A stretch of 64,000 bases of DNA from Myxococcales bacterium (GTDB lineage: Bacteria; Myxococcota_A; Polyangia; Polyangiales; Ga0077539). A model generated the notes under the pieces. That model saw only the letters and a list, made by a program, of their open reading frames with translations. It ran no database searches and was not told the origin of the DNA. Where the stretch lies: assembly GCA_016792845.1 (NCBI GenBank), contig JAEUKH010000031.1, forward strand, positions 1 through 64,000, written 5' to 3'. Positions 62,196-64,000 of this stretch are shown in pieces. The position numbers and the translations under genes are program-made. Positions within the stretch are counted from its first letter, which is position 1, and each line of letters starts with the position of its first letter.

Positions 62196-62693
62196 ATGTC
62201 GCGAGAGGGTTCCGTCGCTCCGAAGGAGCGGGTCAACATCGTCTACAAGCCGGCCACCGGCGGAGCGCAGGAAGAGGTCGAGCTTCCGCTCAAGATTTTG
62301 ATGGTGGGTGACTACACCCAGCGCACCGACGACCGGCCGGTCGAAGATCGCAAGCCCATCAACATCGACAAAGACAACTTCAACCAGGTGATGGCCGAGC
62401 AGAAGCTTGAGCTGAACCTGAACGTCGCCGACAAGCTCTCGCAGGAGCCCGGCGCCGAAGTCTCGGTGAATCTGAAGTTCAAGAAGATGTCAGATTTCAC
62501 CCCCGAGGGCATCGCCAACCAGGTGCCCGAGATGCGCAAGCTCCTTGAGCTGCGTCAGGCGCTCAATGCGCTCAAGGGCCCGCTCGGCAACGTGCCGGCC
62601 TTCAAGAAGAAGATCCAATCGCTTCTCGGCGAAGAGGGTTCGCGCGCCCAGCTCATGAAGGAGCTCGGGCTTGGTGAAGGCTCGGGGGGCTGA
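62196..62693 (+). CDS. tssB: T6SS contractile sheath small subunit TssB
   Basis: The 165-residue protein has the TssB features: R-V-N-I-V-Y-K-P near residue 12-19, E-L-P-L-K-I-L-M-V-G-D-Y near 29-40, I-D-K-D-N-F-N-Q-V-M near 57-66, and V-N-L-K-F-K-K-M-S-D-F-T-P-E-G near 90-104. Length is normal. GGAA lies upstream of the ATG at 62196. It pairs with TssC in the sheath and is recycled by ClpV. Its fused relative is at 38179. Confidence 0.95.
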   Translation: MSREGSVAPKERVNIVYKPATGGAQEEVELPLKILMVGDYTQRTDDRPVEDRKPINIDKDNFNQVMAEQKLELNLNVADKLSQEPGAEVSVNLKFKKMSDFTPEGIANQVPEMRKLLELRQALNALKGPLGNVPAFKKKIQSLLGEEGSRAQLMKELGLGEGSGG

Positions 62694-62747
62694 CCGCTCC
62701 GCGCAATCGCACACTGACCAGATCGAGACAGAGCAAAGGACAGCACG

Positions 62748-64000
62748 ATGAGCACGGATGCAAAGACCCAGTCTCAGGGCGCAACCCAAACCCTTGAGGG
62801 CGGGTCGCTGCTCGATGAGATTCTCAGCGAGGGCAAGATCAAGTCGTCGGAAGATGGCTATGACGTCGTCAAGCGTGGCGTTCAGCACTTTATTGCTGAG
62901 ATGCTCTCGCCGGGCCGCTCGCAAGAGAAGGTCGACAAGTCGATCATCGAGGGGATGATCACAGAGATCGACGCCCGCCTCTCAGCCCAGATCAACGAGA
63001 TCCTGCACCACGCAGAGTTTCAGAAGATCGAGAGCGCGTGGCGTTCGCTGAAGTACCTGATCGACAAGGTCGACTTCCGCGAGAACATCAAGGTCGAGAT
63101 GCTCAACTGCTCGAAGGATGACCTTCTTGCAGACTTTGAAGACTCGCCCGAGGTGCCGAAGTCGGGTCTGTACAAGACCGTGTACTCGGCCGAGTACGGC
63201 ACCTTCGGTGGCAAGCCCATCGGGTGCATCGTGGGCAACTACGAGTTCTCGAGCGGCCCGCAAGACATCGCGCTCCTTCAGAAGATCGCCTCGGTGTCGG
63301 CGATGGCCCACGCGCCCTTCTTCACCTCGGCCTCGCCGCAGATGTTCGGCGTCGACTCGTGGGAAGAGCTGCCCAAGCTGAAAGACCTCAAGTCGCTCTT
63401 CGAGGGCCCGCAGTACGCGCGCTGGCATGCCTTCCGTGAGAGCGAAGACTCGCGGTACGTGGGCGTGACCGCGCCGCGCTTCCTCCTTCGGTTGCCCTAC
63501 GGTCAATCGACGGTGCCGGTGAAGTCGTTCAACTTTGAAGAAGACGTCATCGGTCAGCACGACCGTTACCTTTGGGGCAGCTCGGCCATCGCGATGGCGA
63601 CCCGCATCGCCGACAGCTTCGCCAAGTACCGCTGGTGCCCGAACATCATCGGCCCGCAGGCCGGCGGCAGCGTCGAAGACCTCCCGTTGCACCAGTACGA
63701 GGCGATGGGCGAGATTCAGACCAAGTGCCCGACCGAGGTGCAGCTCACCGAGCGCCGCGAGTACGAGATGAGCGAAGAGGGCTTCATCGGCCTCACCTTC
63801 CGCAAAGACTCGAACAACGCGTGCTTCTTCTCGGCCAACTCGGTGCAGAAGCCGAAGTACTTCGGCAACAGCCCCGAGGGCAAGGCCGCTGAGACCAACT
63901 ACCGTCTCGGCACCCAGCTGCCGTACATGTTCATCATGAACCGCATCGCCCACTACCTGAAGGTGCTTCAGCGTGAGCAGATCGGCACCTGGAAGGAGCG
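62748..64000 (+). CDS. tssC: T6SS contractile sheath large subunit TssC (truncated by window end)
   Basis: The ATG at 62748 opens a frame that runs off the window after 417 codons without a stop; the family is about 490-500 residues, so roughly 75 are missing. Family motifs: A-W-R-S-L-K-Y-L-I-D near residue 100-109, Y-E-F-S near 165, W-H-A-F-R-E-S-E-D-S-R-Y-V-G near 225-238, and R-L-P-Y-G near 247-251, then Y-L-W-G-S-S near 275. A GGA-rich AAAGGA lies upstream. The gene follows tssB by 54 bases. Confidence 0.95.
   Translation, partial: MSTDAKTQSQGATQTLEGGSLLDEILSEGKIKSSEDGYDVVKRGVQHFIAEMLSPGRSQEKVDKSIIEGMITEIDARLSAQINEILHHAEFQKIESAWRSLKYLIDKVDFRENIKVEMLNCSKDDLLADFEDSPEVPKSGLYKTVYSAEYGTFGGKPIGCIVGNYEFSSGPQDIALLQKIASVSAMAHAPFFTSASPQMFGVDSWEELPKLKDLKSLFEGPQYARWHAFRESEDSRYVGVTAPRFLLRLPYGQSTVPVKSFNFEEDVIGQHDRYLWGSSAIAMATRIADSFAKYRWCPNIIGPQAGGSVEDLPLHQYEAMGEIQTKCPTEVQLTERREYEMSEEGFIGLTFRKDSNNACFFSANSVQKPKYFGNSPEGKAAETNYRLGTQLPYMFIMNRIAHYLKVLQREQIGTWKE

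Overview
The window is about 64 kb of very GC-rich, densely coding DNA (third positions almost all G or C; many ATGA or GTGA start/stop overlaps; frequent GTG and TTG starts). The gene content points to a Myxococcota chromosome, probably of the Polyangia type: Ser/Thr kinases with long Pro/Ala-rich tails, FHA proteins, lipoproteins with DTG/PADTG linkers and Stig1-like cysteine repeats, sigma-54 response regulators, a secreted SUMF1-like protein and a type VI secretion system (T6SS). I saw no tRNA, rRNA, insertion sequence, integrase or CRISPR array. This assignment is inference from gene content; no marker gene was compared.

Left part, 1-20 kb. Two small membrane proteins and a WD40-like protein come first, then a small helical protein and two coupled lipoproteins read leftward. 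Next is a signalling and proteostasis block: a transmembrane Ser/Thr kinase (5548-7473), a zinc-ribbon double-FHA protein (7482-9584), two translationally coupled Clp-like double AAA+ ATPases (9920-16842; the first has a degenerate D1 site) and a SprT-like zinc peptidase with a DUF2786 segment (16851-17939). A cysteine-rich lipoprotein follows.

Middle, 20-37.6 kb. LD-carboxypeptidase, RuvX and MltG are coupled, and run into a membrane histidine kinase and a receiver-kinase protein. ArgJ (leftward) is separated from a secreted SUMF1-like protein by about 550 bp of non-coding DNA with several nested and mutually exclusive stems. Then come a tail-anchored protein with a kinase fold that has lost every catalytic motif, a thiolase, a Kef-type cation/proton antiporter with its quinone-reductase-like partner, a hotdog thioesterase and a second cysteine-rich lipoprotein with eight PADTG units.

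Right part, 37.6-64 kb, is a T6SS locus in four blocks. (a) Leftward accessory unit: an Fha/TagH-type FHA protein, an unknown lipoprotein, a single-chain protein whose N-terminal part resembles TssB and whose C-terminal part resembles TssC, and a duplicated-HTH regulator. (b) Rightward regulatory unit: small heat-shock protein, soluble histidine kinase, sigma-54 response regulator. (c) Leftward unit tssE-tssF-tssG-tssH(clpV). (d) Rightward unit tssJ-tssK-tssL-tssM-tagF-tssA-tssB-tssC, with tssC cut by the window end. Membrane complex (J, L, M), baseplate (E, F, G, K), TssA, sheath (B, C) and recycling ATPase (H) are present; Hcp, VgrG, PAAR, effectors and the usual kinase/phosphatase pair PpkA/PppA are not in this window.

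The most novel-looking items are the fused TssB-TssC-like sheath paralogue beside canonical tssB and tssC, the paired Clp-like ATPases with kinase, FHA and SprT neighbours, the tail-anchored pseudokinase, and the structured non-coding segment near 27 kb.
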